Below are positions 52,634-64,000 of a DNA stretch of 64,000 nucleotides, piece by piece. The translations under genes were made by a program, and so were the position numbers. Where the stretch lies: assembly GCA_902615745.1 (NCBI GenBank), contig CACMQB010000003.1, positions 1 to 64,000 of the forward strand, written 5' to 3'. The notes below the pieces were generated by a model. That model was not told the origin of the DNA and ran no database searches. It worked only from the letters and a program-made list of their open reading frames with translations. How positions within the stretch are numbered: position 1 is the first letter of the stretch; each line of letters starts with the position of its first letter. Source of the stretch: an uncultured Alphaproteobacteria bacterium. Its GTDB lineage: Bacteria > Pseudomonadota > Alphaproteobacteria > HIMB59 > GCA-002718135.

Positions 52634-53296
52634 ATGGCGCATGAAGATGAAATTAGTGAAAAACAAATAATAAATTTTTTAAAAAAAAATAAAAATTTTT
52701 TTATTAAAAATTCAGAATTAGTTAATGAACTAAATTTTCCAACCGTAGATAATAGTTCAGATAAGGTGGTTGATTTAGAGGCTTATAGATATAAAAAAAT
52801 ATCTCAACATAATATAGATCTACAAAATCAAATGACAAAAGTACTGCTAGCAGGAAAAAGCCATTTAAATGCTCAAAAAAGAATTCTTAAATCTACAATT
52901 AGAATTCTAAATGTAAAAAGTTTACAAAAATTAATAAGTTTAATTAAAAATGATCTTAAGACAATTCTAGGTTGTGATGAAATGAATTGTTTTGTTACAA
53001 ATGAAAATATTAGAGCAGAAAATTTATCACAACTGGATATTAAAATTGCAAATAGTTATTTTAAAAACAAAATGGTTACAAATTTAAATCAAAATCCTAA
53101 AGGTTTACTTTTATTTTTTCCTAATAAATCAGCAACGATAAAATCATATATTTTATTAAAAGTTAAATTTCGTGAAGATAGTCTAATATTAGCCATGGGA
53201 TCAAAAGATAAAAATAAATTCACAGTTGATATGCAAACTGATCTTGTTGAGTACTTAATTAAAATTATAGAAGTAAATTTGCTAAACATAAAATGA
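52634..53296 (+). CDS. DUF484 family protein
   Basis: N-terminal EISEKQIINFLKKNKNFFIKNSELVNELNFP...VVDLEAYR; position after fsa-like transaldolase. Confidence 0.8.
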   Translation: MAHEDEISEKQIINFLKKNKNFFIKNSELVNELNFPTVDNSSDKVVDLEAYRYKKISQHNIDLQNQMTKVLLAGKSHLNAQKRILKSTIRILNVKSLQKLISLIKNDLKTILGCDEMNCFVTNENIRAENLSQLDIKIANSYFKNKMVTNLNQNPKGLLLFFPNKSATIKSYILLKVKFREDSLILAMGSKDKNKFTVDMQTDLVEYLIKIIEVNLLNIK

Positions 53297-54615
53297 AAAT
53301 CTTGCTAATAATTTTATTTTTATTAGTTAATTCTCAGAATTTATTTGCCAATCCTCAAATATGTGGCTGGATAATGGATGAACCATTTAAAGAATATCAA
53401 GAAGAGGCAAAAGATCAACATGCTGCATTTTATGTTGTAGTCAACGATGGTGAATGTGAATACGGAATGACTATTGGTGAAAATTCAGAAGAGAAAGCTA
53501 AAAAAGCAGCTTTTAAAGATTGTGAGAAATGGAGAAACGAAAATAATATTTTAGGTAAGTGTGAACCCTTTGCTGTTAACGACAAAATTATTTGGGAAAA
53601 TATTGCCTTTGTTACAAATGATGAAGGAGAAAGAGAGTATGACAATTCAGCCAATATGGTTGAATATGAATATAGAGTACCTGACTGGTATGGACAGGAA
53701 AAAATTATATTTCCTAAATATAAAGGAGTCCCTGATGATCTTCATAGTTTATTTATGGAAACCCTTGAATATTCCTACCTTGAGCTTGGTGAAAAACCCA
53801 TTGCGGAAACTCATGTTATTATCTGGAATGAAAAGAAATCTAATCTAAAAAAAGTTGCTCAAAATTGGTGTGAAGTAAATCGTGGGGAAAATTTCAACGA
53901 AGAATGTTTAAAAGTAGGTGGTGGTGATAACAAAAAATGGTTCAAAGAATGTGTAGCGTCTGCCTATTTTTCACCAGAAACATTAAAAGGAAGTATTGAG
54001 GGTAATAAATGTTGGTGGAGGGGTTATAAGAATGAAGCGTGGAGTGTTGCAAAAATAGTAGCACATGAATATTTTCATGTTTATCAAAATATGAAAAAAA
54101 TTTTTTTTGAAGATGAAAAACGTTTTGGTGTTGCCCAATATAAATTTAATGATGATATGCCAATGTGGATTGAAGAAGGTGGGGCAGAATATTTTGGTTA
54201 TTATATTATTGGAAAAAATAATTTAGCTGATTATAAAAAAATTATGAAACAAACACTAAAATCCTTTCGCAAATGTGCAAAAAAAGGAATTAAACTCAAA
54301 GATGTAGAAAGAGAAGAAGATGCCATAAAACTACGCAGTAAATGTGATCAAGGCTTCGAATATGATGGTGGTATGTGGGCAACAGCGTACCTTGCTTCTT
54401 TAAGTGGATCTAATCAAAAAGTATTCTTTGATTTTTATGAAGATATTGCTGAAATCGAATTAGAAAAAAGAGAAGAAGGAGAAATCCACCAAGGATGGAG
54501 AGAATCTTTTAGGAAAAATTTTAATATGAGTTATGATGATTTTCTCATAGAGTTTGAAATATTTATTGGTTTAAAATCAAAGGAACAATTAAAAATTCTA
54601 GATCAAATAAATTAA
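53293..54615 (+). CDS. Putative secreted zinc metallopeptidase-like protein of unknown family
   Basis: Signal peptide MKILLIILFLLVNSQNLFA; HEYFH (HExxH, codons 54064-54078), downstream MWIEEGGAEYFGYY. Confidence 0.65.
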   Translation: MKILLIILFLLVNSQNLFANPQICGWIMDEPFKEYQEEAKDQHAAFYVVVNDGECEYGMTIGENSEEKAKKAAFKDCEKWRNENNILGKCEPFAVNDKIIWENIAFVTNDEGEREYDNSANMVEYEYRVPDWYGQEKIIFPKYKGVPDDLHSLFMETLEYSYLELGEKPIAETHVIIWNEKKSNLKKVAQNWCEVNRGENFNEECLKVGGGDNKKWFKECVASAYFSPETLKGSIEGNKCWWRGYKNEAWSVAKIVAHEYFHVYQNMKKIFFEDEKRFGVAQYKFNDDMPMWIEEGGAEYFGYYIIGKNNLADYKKIMKQTLKSFRKCAKKGIKLKDVEREEDAIKLRSKCDQGFEYDGGMWATAYLASLSGSNQKVFFDFYEDIAEIELEKREEGEIHQGWRESFRKNFNMSYDDFLIEFEIFIGLKSKEQLKILDQIN

Positions 54616-54632
54616 TACAAAAAGGAGCATAC

Positions 54633-54836
54633 ATGAAAGGTTATAGATTTATTACTGATGATGATACTGTTGATTTTTGTCAAAGAGTAACAGAAGCATT
54701 ATCTAATGGTTGGAAATTACATGGGGAGCCAAAAATGACATTTGATCATAAAAGAAAAGTTATGAGGTGTGGTCAAGCAGTTGTAAAACAGTCATCAAAA
54801 AAATATAAAAAAGGAATGGATCTAGCTAAAATTTAA
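54633..54836 (+). CDS. DUF1737-like small protein
   Basis: 67 aa; GYRFITDDDTVDFCQRVTEALSNGWKLHGEP...MRCGQAVVK; RBS-like aaaggagc upstream. Confidence 0.8.
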   Translation: MKGYRFITDDDTVDFCQRVTEALSNGWKLHGEPKMTFDHKRKVMRCGQAVVKQSSKKYKKGMDLAKI

Positions 54837-56230
54837 ATATGTATGGCTCTGCCATCAACACTTAAAGCTGCTTCTTTTACCGCTTCACTAGTTGTTGGAT
54901 GAGCATGACATACCCTAGCAATATCTTCTGCACTTCCACCAAATTCGATTGTGGTAACAATTTCAGCAATCAGTTGTCCAGCATCATGACCGATTATATG
55001 AGCACCTAAAATTTCATCTGTTTTTTTATCAACCAAAATTTTAACAAATCCCTCTGATGCAGAAGTGGTTAGGGCACGACCATTTGCCATAAAAGGAAAT
55101 TTTCCAACCTTGAAGTCTTTCTTTTCTTGCTTGAGTTGTTCTTCTGTTTTACCTACAGATGCAATCTCTGGATTGGTATAAACAATCGCTGGTATAGCGT
55201 CATAGTTTATATGAGGTTTTTGACCATTTATAAATTCAACACAAGCAACTCCTTCTTCTTCAGCTTTGTGTGCTAGCATTGGTCCCGGTGCTACATCACC
55301 AATGGCGTAGATTCCTTCAACAGAAGTTTGAAAGTTATCTTTAATTTCAATAGATTTTTTTTCGGTTAATTTAATACCAATTTTTTCGAGACCCAGTCCC
55401 TCTGTGTTTGGTTTTCTTCCTACCGACATTAAAACTATTTCGTAGTTTTCTTTTATTTTCTTTTTATCTGATGTTTCCATTTCAACATCAACACCAGACT
55501 TACCAGATTTTGCAGAACTCACTTTATGCGATAATTTAAATTCTAACCCTTGTTTAGTTAACATTTTCATAAACTCTTTAGCAATTTCACCATCCATAGT
55601 TGGAACAATTCTGTCAAGAGCTTCAACAACTGTTACCTTTGAACCTAATCTACTCCATACTGATCCCATCTCTAATCCAATATATCCACCACCAATAACT
55701 AGGAGTGATTTTGGTATTTTAGATAAAGAAAGAGCACCTGTTGAAGATACTATTTGTTTTTCATCAACAGGAATATTTGGTATCTCAATCGAAGATGATC
55801 CTGTTGCGATAATAAAATTTTTAGCACTAGCAGTAATTTCATTTTTTCCATTTGTAATAGAAATAGTATTTTTATCTAAAAATGAAGCCACGCCAGGAAT
55901 ATGCGTGATTTTATTTTTCTTAAATAAAAAACCGATCCCTGTTGTAAGTTTTTTTACAATCTTAGTTTTGCGATCCATCAAAACATTTAGGTCTAAATCT
56001 ATCTTTGATGTTTTTATGCCATGCTCTGCAGCATGATTTGAAATTTCAACAAATTTTTCAGATGAATTTAATAATGCTTTAGAAGGTATACATCCAATGT
56101 TCAAACAAGTTCCACCAAGTGATGGCTCTTTTTCTATACAAGCAACCTTCATTCCAAGTTGAGCTGCTCTGATTGCAGCTACATATCCGCCAGGTCCCGC
56201 ACCAATTACTATTAAATCAAAATCTTCCAT
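54833..56230 (-). CDS. lpdA: Dihydrolipoyl dehydrogenase
   Basis: IGAGPGGYVAAIRAAQLG, GGTCLNIGCIPSKALL, HAHPTTSEAVKEA. Confidence 0.97.
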   Translation of the reverse strand: MEDFDLIVIGAGPGGYVAAIRAAQLGMKVACIEKEPSLGGTCLNIGCIPSKALLNSSEKFVEISNHAAEHGIKTSKIDLDLNVLMDRKTKIVKKLTTGIGFLFKKNKITHIPGVASFLDKNTISITNGKNEITASAKNFIIATGSSSIEIPNIPVDEKQIVSSTGALSLSKIPKSLLVIGGGYIGLEMGSVWSRLGSKVTVVEALDRIVPTMDGEIAKEFMKMLTKQGLEFKLSHKVSSAKSGKSGVDVEMETSDKKKIKENYEIVLMSVGRKPNTEGLGLEKIGIKLTEKKSIEIKDNFQTSVEGIYAIGDVAPGPMLAHKAEEEGVACVEFINGQKPHINYDAIPAIVYTNPEIASVGKTEEQLKQEKKDFKVGKFPFMANGRALTTSASEGFVKILVDKKTDEILGAHIIGHDAGQLIAEIVTTIEFGGSAEDIARVCHAHPTTSEAVKEAALSVDGRAIHI

Positions 56231-56231
56231 T

Positions 56232-57413
56232 TTATATTCCTAATACTAATTCGGATGGATCCTCTAGAAGTTCTTTCACTTTCACTAAAAATCCAACACT
56301 TTCTTTTCCATCAATAATTCTATGATCATAACTTAATGCAACATACATCATTGGCCTAATTACTATTTCATCATTTACAACTACTGCTCTTTTTTGAATA
56401 TTATGCATCCCTAAAATTCCAGATTGAGGTCTATTGATTATTGGGGTACTGAGCATTGATCCGTAAACGCCACCATTTGAAATTGTAAAAGTTCCACCAG
56501 TCAAATCGTCCATGGTCAGCGTTCCATCTTTGGTTTTTGTACTAAGGTCAATAATTTTAGTTTCTATTTCTCCAAAACTCAATTGATCGGCGTCTTTAAG
56601 TATTGGTACGACTAATCCTTTTTCAGTTCCAACAGCTATACCTATATCAAAATGATTTTTATAAATTATATTTTCATCTTTAATTTCGGCATTCACAGCT
56701 GGATACTCTTGCAAACTTTTTACTACCGCTTTTACAAAAAATGACATGAAACCTAATTTGACCTCATACCGACTTTGAAATTCTTGGTTTTTTGATTTTC
56801 TAATTTCCATAACTTTGGACATGTCAATTTCATTGAAAGTAGTAAGTATGGCTGCTGTATTTTGAGCCTCCTTTAAACGTTTAGATATTGTCTGTCTGAT
56901 TTTAGACATTTTAACAACTTCTTCTCTTTCACCTTTGTTAGTGGCTGTTTTATTTGAAGAAGAAAGATGAGAAACTACATCTTCTTTATTAATTCTTCCA
57001 TCAGAACGGGATGAGGTGACATCTTCAAGTTTAATATTATTTTCTTCAGCAATTTTTCTTGCAGATGGTGAAGATTTGGCAGGAGAAGATTTTGTTTCAA
57101 CCTTAACTGCTTTTACTTCTTCTTTTATTTTTTCTTCTTTATTTTCAGTTTTTTTAGGACTTGGTGTTTTGCCTTTTGATTCATCTAAGATTCCTAAAAT
57201 ACCACCAATTTCAACGTCAGTGCCTTCAGAAACTTTTATTTCTTTTAGAGAACCTGCATGAGGTGCTGGTACTTCAACTGTAATTTTGTCTGTCTCAATT
57301 TCAACTAAAGGTTCATCTGCTTCAAAATTATCGCCTATATTCTTAAGCCATTTTGAAACAGTTGCTTCAGTAATTGACTCTCCAAGTGTTGGAACTATTA
57401 ATTCAGTGCTCAT
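56232..57413 (-). CDS. sucB: 2-oxoglutarate dehydrogenase E2 component (dihydrolipoyl succinyltransferase)
   Basis: Lipoyl domain [16 protein letters not shown], peripheral subunit-binding domain, catalytic [13 protein letters not shown]. Confidence 0.97.
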   Translation of the reverse strand: MSTELIVPTLGESITEATVSKWLKNIGDNFEADEPLVEIETDKITVEVPAPHAGSLKEIKVSEGTDVEIGGILGILDESKGKTPSPKKTENKEEKIKEEVKAVKVETKSSPAKSSPSARKIAEENNIKLEDVTSSRSDGRINKEDVVSHLSSSNKTATNKGEREEVVKMSKIRQTISKRLKEAQNTAAILTTFNEIDMSKVMEIRKSKNQEFQSRYEVKLGFMSFFVKAVVKSLQEYPAVNAEIKDENIIYKNHFDIGIAVGTEKGLVVPILKDADQLSFGEIETKIIDLSTKTKDGTLTMDDLTGGTFTISNGGVYGSMLSTPIINRPQSGILGMHNIQKRAVVVNDEIVIRPMMYVALSYDHRIIDGKESVGFLVKVKELLEDPSELVLGI

Positions 57414-57444
57414 TAATTAAATGCTTAATAACATTTACGTCAAT

Positions 57445-60348
57445 TTATTCAATTGGCAGATTAGTCTTTAATTTTGTTGAAATACCTGCCCAAGATTTGA
57501 TAATTTTGCTAATCGAATCTTCAGTTGCCATTTTTATAATAGTTTCTTGGTTACTTAAGTGTCTTTCTAAAGAACCAGCGGCAGGAGACGCAGCTGGACT
57601 TCTACCAACATAGAATATTTTTTCTTGTTTAACTTTGGCTTCCTGCATAACACTTTCCAATCTACCTTTCACAAAACCCCAGGCACCCATATTTTTTGGC
57701 TCTTCTTGTGCCCAGATAATTTCAGCATCAGTATAATGTTTTAATTCATCTCTAAAGTTTTCATAAGGAAATGGATAAATCTGCTCCAATCTTATTATGG
57801 AGAGATTTTTAATTTTATTTTTTGCTATGTGATCTGCAAGTTCAAAATATATTTTACCAGAGCAAATGATTAATCTTTTATTTTTCCTTTTTTCTTTAAC
57901 AGATAATTTATCAGTAAGAATTCTATGGAAGGTTGATCCATTAATATAATCCTCAATATTAGAAACATTAGATTTATGTCTAAGTGTAGATTTTGGAGTA
58001 AATATAATTAGAGGTTTCCTAAAGTTTCTATGTAGTTGCCTTCTTAAAACATGAAAATAATTAGCAGGACTTGTGCAATTAACAATTTGCATATTATCTT
58101 CCGCACACATCTGTAAAAATCTTTCTAATCTTCCACTTGTATGCTCAGGACCTTGACCCTCATGTCCGTGGGGAAGAAGCATCGTTAAACCAGACATTCT
58201 CAACCATTTTCTTTCTCCAGAACTAATGAATTGATCAATCATAATTTGTGCGCCATTTGCAAAATCACCAAACTGCGCTTCCCATATAACAAGTGTCTTA
58301 GGATCAACTTGTGAATATCCATATTCAAAACCAAGAACACCAAACTCAGATAAAAAACTATCTATAATTTCAAAGTAACCTTGTTTGTTTTGAAAGTGTC
58401 TTAATGGAACAAAACGATTTTCGTTTTCTTGATCGTATAGAACACCATGTCTATGACTAAATGTTCCTCTTCCAACATCCTGTCCAGATATTCGAACACC
58501 ATATCCCTCATCAAGAAGTGTTGCTAAAGCTAAACTTTCAGAGGTTGCCCAATCAATACCTCTTCCGTTGATGACACTTGTTAATCGATCCCCATAAATT
58601 TTTTTTATTCTTCTATGAGCATTAAAATCTGCAGGTATTTCATGAATTTTTTTAGCAACGTTAATTAATGTTTTTTCTTTTACAGATGTTTTTCCTCTTC
58701 TTGCATCAAATGTTGCTGTAGATAAACCTGTCCAAGTTCCCTCTAACCAATCTACTTTATTTGGTTTATAATTTTTAGTTGATTCAAATTCTTTATCTAA
58801 AAAATTTTTAAAAGAATCTACAATGTCTCTAGATTCTTCTTCTGAAAGAGTATTATTCTCAATTAATTTTTTTTCATATTTTTTTCTTGTAGTAATTTGT
58901 TTTTTGATAGCCTTATACATTAGTGGCTGAGTAAAAGAAGGTTCATCAGCTTCGTTATGTCCTGATCTTCTATAGCAAAACATATCTACAACAACATCGA
59001 CTTTAAATTTATTTCTAAATTCCGTTGCAAGTCTACAAACATGAACAACTGCTTCTGGGTCATCGCCATTAACATGAAATATTGGTGCCTGAACCATTTT
59101 TGCAATTTCAGTACAATAAGGTGCTGATCGTCCATATTGTGGCATAGTTGTAAAACCAATCTGATTGTTAATTACAAAATGAATGGTACCACCTGTTTTA
59201 AACCCTCTTAATTGTGACATAGCAAATGTTTCGGCCACAACTCCTTGTCCAGCTATTGCTGCATCTCCATGAATTAATAAACCTATAACTTTATCTGTTG
59301 TTTTATCTTTAGCTAAAGTTTGTTTAGCTCTTACTTTTCCTGCCACAACTGGATTAACTGCTTCTAAATGTGATGGGTTAGAAGTGAGCGATAAATGAAT
59401 TTTCTTTTTTTCAAATTCACGATCAGCAGAAACTCCTAAATGATATTTTACATCACCCGAACCTAGTACCTCATTTGGATCATTTAAAGATCCTTGGAAT
59501 TTTGATAATATTTTTTTGTAAGGCATTTCCAAAACACTTGATAGAAGTGTTAGTCTCCCTCGATGAGCTGTTCCGATAATAATATCTTCAATTCCAGACA
59601 AACATGCCTGTTTAACAATTTGCTCTATCCCAGGTATCATCGCTTCACCACCTTCGATACCGTATCTCTTTGTACCTAAAAACTTTTTATCTAAAAATTG
59701 CTCAAATAGTTCTGATTCAACTAATCTTTTATAGATTGCTTTTTTTCCCTCATTTGTAAAATTTGTTTTATTTCTTACTTCTTCAATTCTTTCTTGGACC
59801 CATTGTTTTTGATCAGCTTGTTGTATATGTAAAAATTCAACACCAATTGAAGCAGAATAAGTTTCTTTTAATATTTTAATAATATTTTTTAATTTACCTT
59901 TTTCTAAACCCAAACTTCCATCAATGAATATTTCTTTTTCTAAATCTGATTCAATGAAACCATAGCTTTTATAATCTAATTCTTGAGGATACTCTCTTTC
60001 AGATATTCCTAAAGGATCAAGATCTGCAATTAAATGTCCATTAATTCTAAAAGCTCTAATTAATCTTAATGCTCTAATTGAGTCTAAAGTTGATATTTTA
60101 AATTCCTCAGAATTATAATTCGCATTTGATTTTATGACCTTGGTTATGTAATTTTTATCTATTATACTTGACGGACGTTCTTTCCATTCTGGTCCTCCAA
60201 AATCTTTAAGAACAGAGTAATCATCTTCATTTAAATTATTAAAAAAATCTTTCCAAGTTGTATCCACACTTTCAGGGTCATTTCTAAATTTAGAATATAG
60301 TTCGGCTACATATGGAGCATTAGCACTATTTAAGAAAGTATCATTCAT
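57445..60348 (-). CDS. sucA: 2-oxoglutarate dehydrogenase E1 component
   Basis: GMAHRGRLTLL-type IIGTAHRGRLTLLSSVL, GDAAIAGQGVVAETFAMSQLRGF, YRRSGHNEADEPSFTQP, PHGHEGQGPEHTSGRLERFLQ. Confidence 0.98.
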   Translation of the reverse strand: MNDTFLNSANAPYVAELYSKFRNDPESVDTTWKDFFNNLNEDDYSVLKDFGGPEWKERPSSIIDKNYITKVIKSNANYNSEEFKISTLDSIRALRLIRAFRINGHLIADLDPLGISEREYPQELDYKSYGFIESDLEKEIFIDGSLGLEKGKLKNIIKILKETYSASIGVEFLHIQQADQKQWVQERIEEVRNKTNFTNEGKKAIYKRLVESELFEQFLDKKFLGTKRYGIEGGEAMIPGIEQIVKQACLSGIEDIIIGTAHRGRLTLLSSVLEMPYKKILSKFQGSLNDPNEVLGSGDVKYHLGVSADREFEKKKIHLSLTSNPSHLEAVNPVVAGKVRAKQTLAKDKTTDKVIGLLIHGDAAIAGQGVVAETFAMSQLRGFKTGGTIHFVINNQIGFTTMPQYGRSAPYCTEIAKMVQAPIFHVNGDDPEAVVHVCRLATEFRNKFKVDVVVDMFCYRRSGHNEADEPSFTQPLMYKAIKKQITTRKKYEKKLIENNTLSEEESRDIVDSFKNFLDKEFESTKNYKPNKVDWLEGTWTGLSTATFDARRGKTSVKEKTLINVAKKIHEIPADFNAHRRIKKIYGDRLTSVINGRGIDWATSESLALATLLDEGYGVRISGQDVGRGTFSHRHGVLYDQENENRFVPLRHFQNKQGYFEIIDSFLSEFGVLGFEYGYSQVDPKTLVIWEAQFGDFANGAQIMIDQFISSGERKWLRMSGLTMLLPHGHEGQGPEHTSGRLERFLQMCAEDNMQIVNCTSPANYFHVLRRQLHRNFRKPLIIFTPKSTLRHKSNVSNIEDYINGSTFHRILTDKLSVKEKRKNKRLIICSGKIYFELADHIAKNKIKNLSIIRLEQIYPFPYENFRDELKHYTDAEIIWAQEEPKNMGAWGFVKGRLESVMQEAKVKQEKIFYVGRSPAASPAAGSLERHLSNQETIIKMATEDSISKIIKSWAGISTKLKTNLPIE

Positions 60349-60399
60349 AGATTTCTATTAAACTAAAACCATTTCGCATAACAATCATACTAATGGAAA

Positions 60400-61284
60400 C
60401 TAATTATTCCCATTTTGCATTGCTAATTTCATAGTTTTTCCCAATGATGCCGGGGATTTTGACACCAAAACTCCAGCATTTTCTAAAGATTTAATTTTGG
60501 AATGTGCTGTACCTTTTGAGCCTGAAACGATAGCACCAGCATGACCCATACGTTTTCCTTTAGGGGCCGATTGTCCAGCTATAAATGCTGAAACTGGTTT
60601 TTTTATTTTTGAATTTGAAATAAATTCTGCCGCATTTTCTTCCTCCTCGCCACCAATTTCACCTATCATTAATATTCCCTCGGTCTCATCGTCTTCTAAA
60701 AATAACTTTATACAATCTACAAAATCCATACCATGTATTGGGTCTCCACCAATACCAACACAAGTTGATTGACCTAATCCTACCTCTGTTGTTTGTGCAA
60801 CAGCTTCATAAGTTAATGTTCCTGATCTACTCACTATACCTATTTTGCCTTTTTTATGGATGAAACCAGGCATGATACCAATCTTGCATTCGGAAGGTGT
60901 TATTAAACCTGGGCAGTTTGGCCCAATCAAATATGTTTTATTGTTAATAATTCTTTTTTTTATATCAATCATATCTAAGACTGGAATACCTTCCGTAATG
61001 CATACAATTAATTCAATGTTTGCATCTAAAGCTTCGTGGATTGCTTTAGCAGCAAACTTAGCAGGCACATAAATGACTGTTGCGTTTGCTTCAGTTTGTT
61101 TTACTGCATCAGCAACGGTATTAAACACCGGTAAATTTAAATGGGTCTGCCCTCCTTTACCAGGCGTTACACCACCTACAAGGTTTGTACCATATGCTAT
61201 AGCTTGTTCAGAATGATATGTTCCTTGTGAACCGGTAAAGCCTTGGCAAATAAGTCTTGTATTTTTATTAACTAAAATTGACAC
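60400..61284 (-). CDS. sucD: Succinyl-CoA synthetase alpha subunit
   Basis: [53 protein letters not shown]. Confidence 0.98.
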   Translation of the reverse strand: MSILVNKNTRLICQGFTGSQGTYHSEQAIAYGTNLVGGVTPGKGGQTHLNLPVFNTVADAVKQTEANATVIYVPAKFAAKAIHEALDANIELIVCITEGIPVLDMIDIKKRIINNKTYLIGPNCPGLITPSECKIGIMPGFIHKKGKIGIVSRSGTLTYEAVAQTTEVGLGQSTCVGIGGDPIHGMDFVDCIKLFLEDDETEGILMIGEIGGEEEENAAEFISNSKIKKPVSAFIAGQSAPKGKRMGHAGAIVSGSKGTAHSKIKSLENAGVLVSKSPASLGKTMKLAMQNGNN

Positions 61285-62468
61285 TATTCTGACAACTCCA
61301 CAGCTTTCTGAGCTGCATTTGAAAAATCATCAATTGAAATTAATCCTAATGATGAATTATTTATAATGTCTCTTCCCTCTTTAGAATTTGTTCCTTGAAA
61401 ACGTACAACAACAGGAAGTTTAAAATCTAATTCTTTAATTGCATCAATGATGCCATTAGCAATCATATCACAATGGATGATTCCTCCAAAAATATTTATG
61501 AAGACAGATTTCACATTTTTATCTGATTGAATAATCTTGAAAGCTTTAATGGCTCTTTCTTTATTTGCTGTACCACCTAAATCTAAAAAATTGGCTGGCT
61601 CCATTCCAAATTGTTTAATAATATCCATAGTTGCCATAGCTAGCCCAGCTCCGTTAACCATACAGCCTATTTTTCCATCTAGTTTAATGTAAACCATATC
61701 GTTTTCAGAAGCTTCAAGTTCTAAATCATTTTCTTCTGAAGTATCTTTTAATTTTTCAATGTCAGCCTGTCTATACAGAGCATTATCATCAATATTAATT
61801 TTAGCATCTAAAAGAATTAGTTTTTCATCTTTTGTCACAACAAGAGGGTTAATTTCAATTAAAGAAGCATCTATTTCGACATAGGCCTTACATAAATTTG
61901 AAACAATTTCTTTAAATTGGTTAAACTCATTAATAGAAAAATTTAATTTATTTTGAAGACTATCACTAATTGTAAAATCTTCTAAGTTATCAAAATAAAC
62001 ATATTGAATTCTTTCTGGTGTTTTCTCAGCTACATCTTCTATGTCTACACCACCAGCATCAGAAACCATCATCATTAATTTTGATTGATTCCTATCAAGA
62101 AGAATACTTAAATAATATTCCCTATCAATTTCACATCCAGCTTCTAAATAAATTCTATTTACTAACTTTCCCTCATTACCTGTTTGTTTTGTAATCAATA
62201 TGTTACCCATCATTCCTTTTGCAATTTTTTGTGCATCATCAATTGATTCTGTTATTTGTACTCCACCTTTTGTATTAAATGGTTTTAAAAATTTCCCTGC
62301 TCCTCTTCCTCCTGCATGTATCTGTGATTTGATAACCCAAGGTGGTCCTTTTATATTTTGTAAATCTTTTTCTAAATCATCAACATTTTCAATGTAACTT
62401 TTGCCTTCAAGTATAGGTAGATTGTACTTTCTTAGTAGATCTTTAGCTTGGTATTCATGCAAATTCAT
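61284..62468 (-). CDS. sucC: Succinyl-CoA synthetase beta subunit
   Basis: [54 protein letters not shown]. Confidence 0.98.
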   Translation of the reverse strand: MNLHEYQAKDLLRKYNLPILEGKSYIENVDDLEKDLQNIKGPPWVIKSQIHAGGRGAGKFLKPFNTKGGVQITESIDDAQKIAKGMMGNILITKQTGNEGKLVNRIYLEAGCEIDREYYLSILLDRNQSKLMMMVSDAGGVDIEDVAEKTPERIQYVYFDNLEDFTISDSLQNKLNFSINEFNQFKEIVSNLCKAYVEIDASLIEINPLVVTKDEKLILLDAKINIDDNALYRQADIEKLKDTSEENDLELEASENDMVYIKLDGKIGCMVNGAGLAMATMDIIKQFGMEPANFLDLGGTANKERAIKAFKIIQSDKNVKSVFINIFGGIIHCDMIANGIIDAIKELDFKLPVVVRFQGTNSKEGRDIINNSSLGLISIDDFSNAAQKAVELSE

Positions 62469-62509
62469 TTTGATAAAAAGGTAATAGTTAGATTAGATGA
62501 AAAATACAA

Positions 62510-63472
<963 letters not shown>

Positions 63473-63490
63473 TTAAGTTTTATACTTTAA

Positions 63491-64000
63491 TTACAATTCT
63501 GTAACAATAGCCTTTTTAAGTCCAGCAATTTCTTTGGCTGGATTTAGACCTTTAGGACAAGACCTAGTACAATTCATTATTGAATGACATCTATAAAGTT
63601 TTAATGAATCATTTATTGCTTTTAATCTCTCTTTTCTTTCCGAGTCTCTAGAGTCACTTACCCATCTTGCTGCTTGTAAAAGGACTGCAGGTCCTAGATA
63701 TTCATCTCCATTCCACCAATAACTTGGACAAGAAGTAGTGCAGCAAAAACATAAGACACATTCCCATTTACCATCTAGTTTTTCTCTATCTTTTGGTGAT
63801 TGTTTTTTTTCGTCTCCTGAGTTTTCTTCTTCATTTGTTTTTTCACGCTGCAACCAAGGTTTAATGGAAGCCAGTTGCTCATAAGCCTTACTAAGATCTG
63901 GAACTAAATCTTTTACTACACGCATATGTGGAAGAGGGTAAATTTTTATTTCATTCTTAACATCAGACATACTTTTCAAACATGCTAATGTGTTAACACC
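63491..64000 (-). CDS. sdhB: Succinate dehydrogenase iron-sulfur subunit, N-terminus cut by window end
   Basis: [17 protein letters not shown] and [21 protein letters not shown]; frame stays open to 64000 upstream of the ORF-track start (...[29 protein letters not shown]). Confidence 0.96.
   Translation of the reverse strand, partial: GVNTLACLKSMSDVKNEIKIYPLPHMRVVKDLVPDLSKAYEQLASIKPWLQREKTNEEENSGDEKKQSPKDREKLDGKWECVLCFCCTTSCPSYWWNGDEYLGPAVLLQAARWVSDSRDSERKERLKAINDSLKLYRCHSIMNCTRSCPKGLNPAKEIAGLKKAIVTEL

Noticed and set aside
53561-53848. + strand 95-aa ORF in alternate frame of the HExxH protein
   Set aside because: Overlaps a longer ORF with signal peptide and motif; no independent evidence.

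Overview
AT-rich, gene-dense window with short intergenic gaps and many 1-4 bp gene overlaps. It looks like a streamlined alphaproteobacterial chromosome; the gene order sdhB-mdh-sucCD-sucAB-lpd, atpHAGDC, and priA next to an fsa-like transaldolase and a DUF484 gene fits a marine oligotroph lineage, though the lineage is inferred. The left ~18 kb is an accessory catabolic region. It holds a sugar ABC transporter (its substrate-binding gene is cut by the window edge and missing from the ORF track), an IolD-like ThDP hydrolase, two 2-hydroxyacid dehydrogenases, a Rieske-like protein in which both His ligands appear as Cys, an SDR/FAH-hydrolase/2-hydroxyacid oxidase trio resembling non-phosphorylative deoxysugar catabolism, galE/galT, and a putative aromatic ring-hydroxylation and meta-cleavage cluster. 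The remainder is mostly housekeeping: Coq7, a possible MetY sulfur cluster, argH-lptM-lysA, a chorismate mutase-HisC fusion with tyrA, metXW, rplU-rpmA-obg-proB-proA-nadD-rsfS-ctpA-rppH, ATP synthase, priA and the TCA cycle operon. One tRNA-Leu(CAA) and a candidate SAM-II-like riboswitch upstream of metX are present. I saw no CRISPR array, transposase, phage gene, rRNA or obvious defence system.
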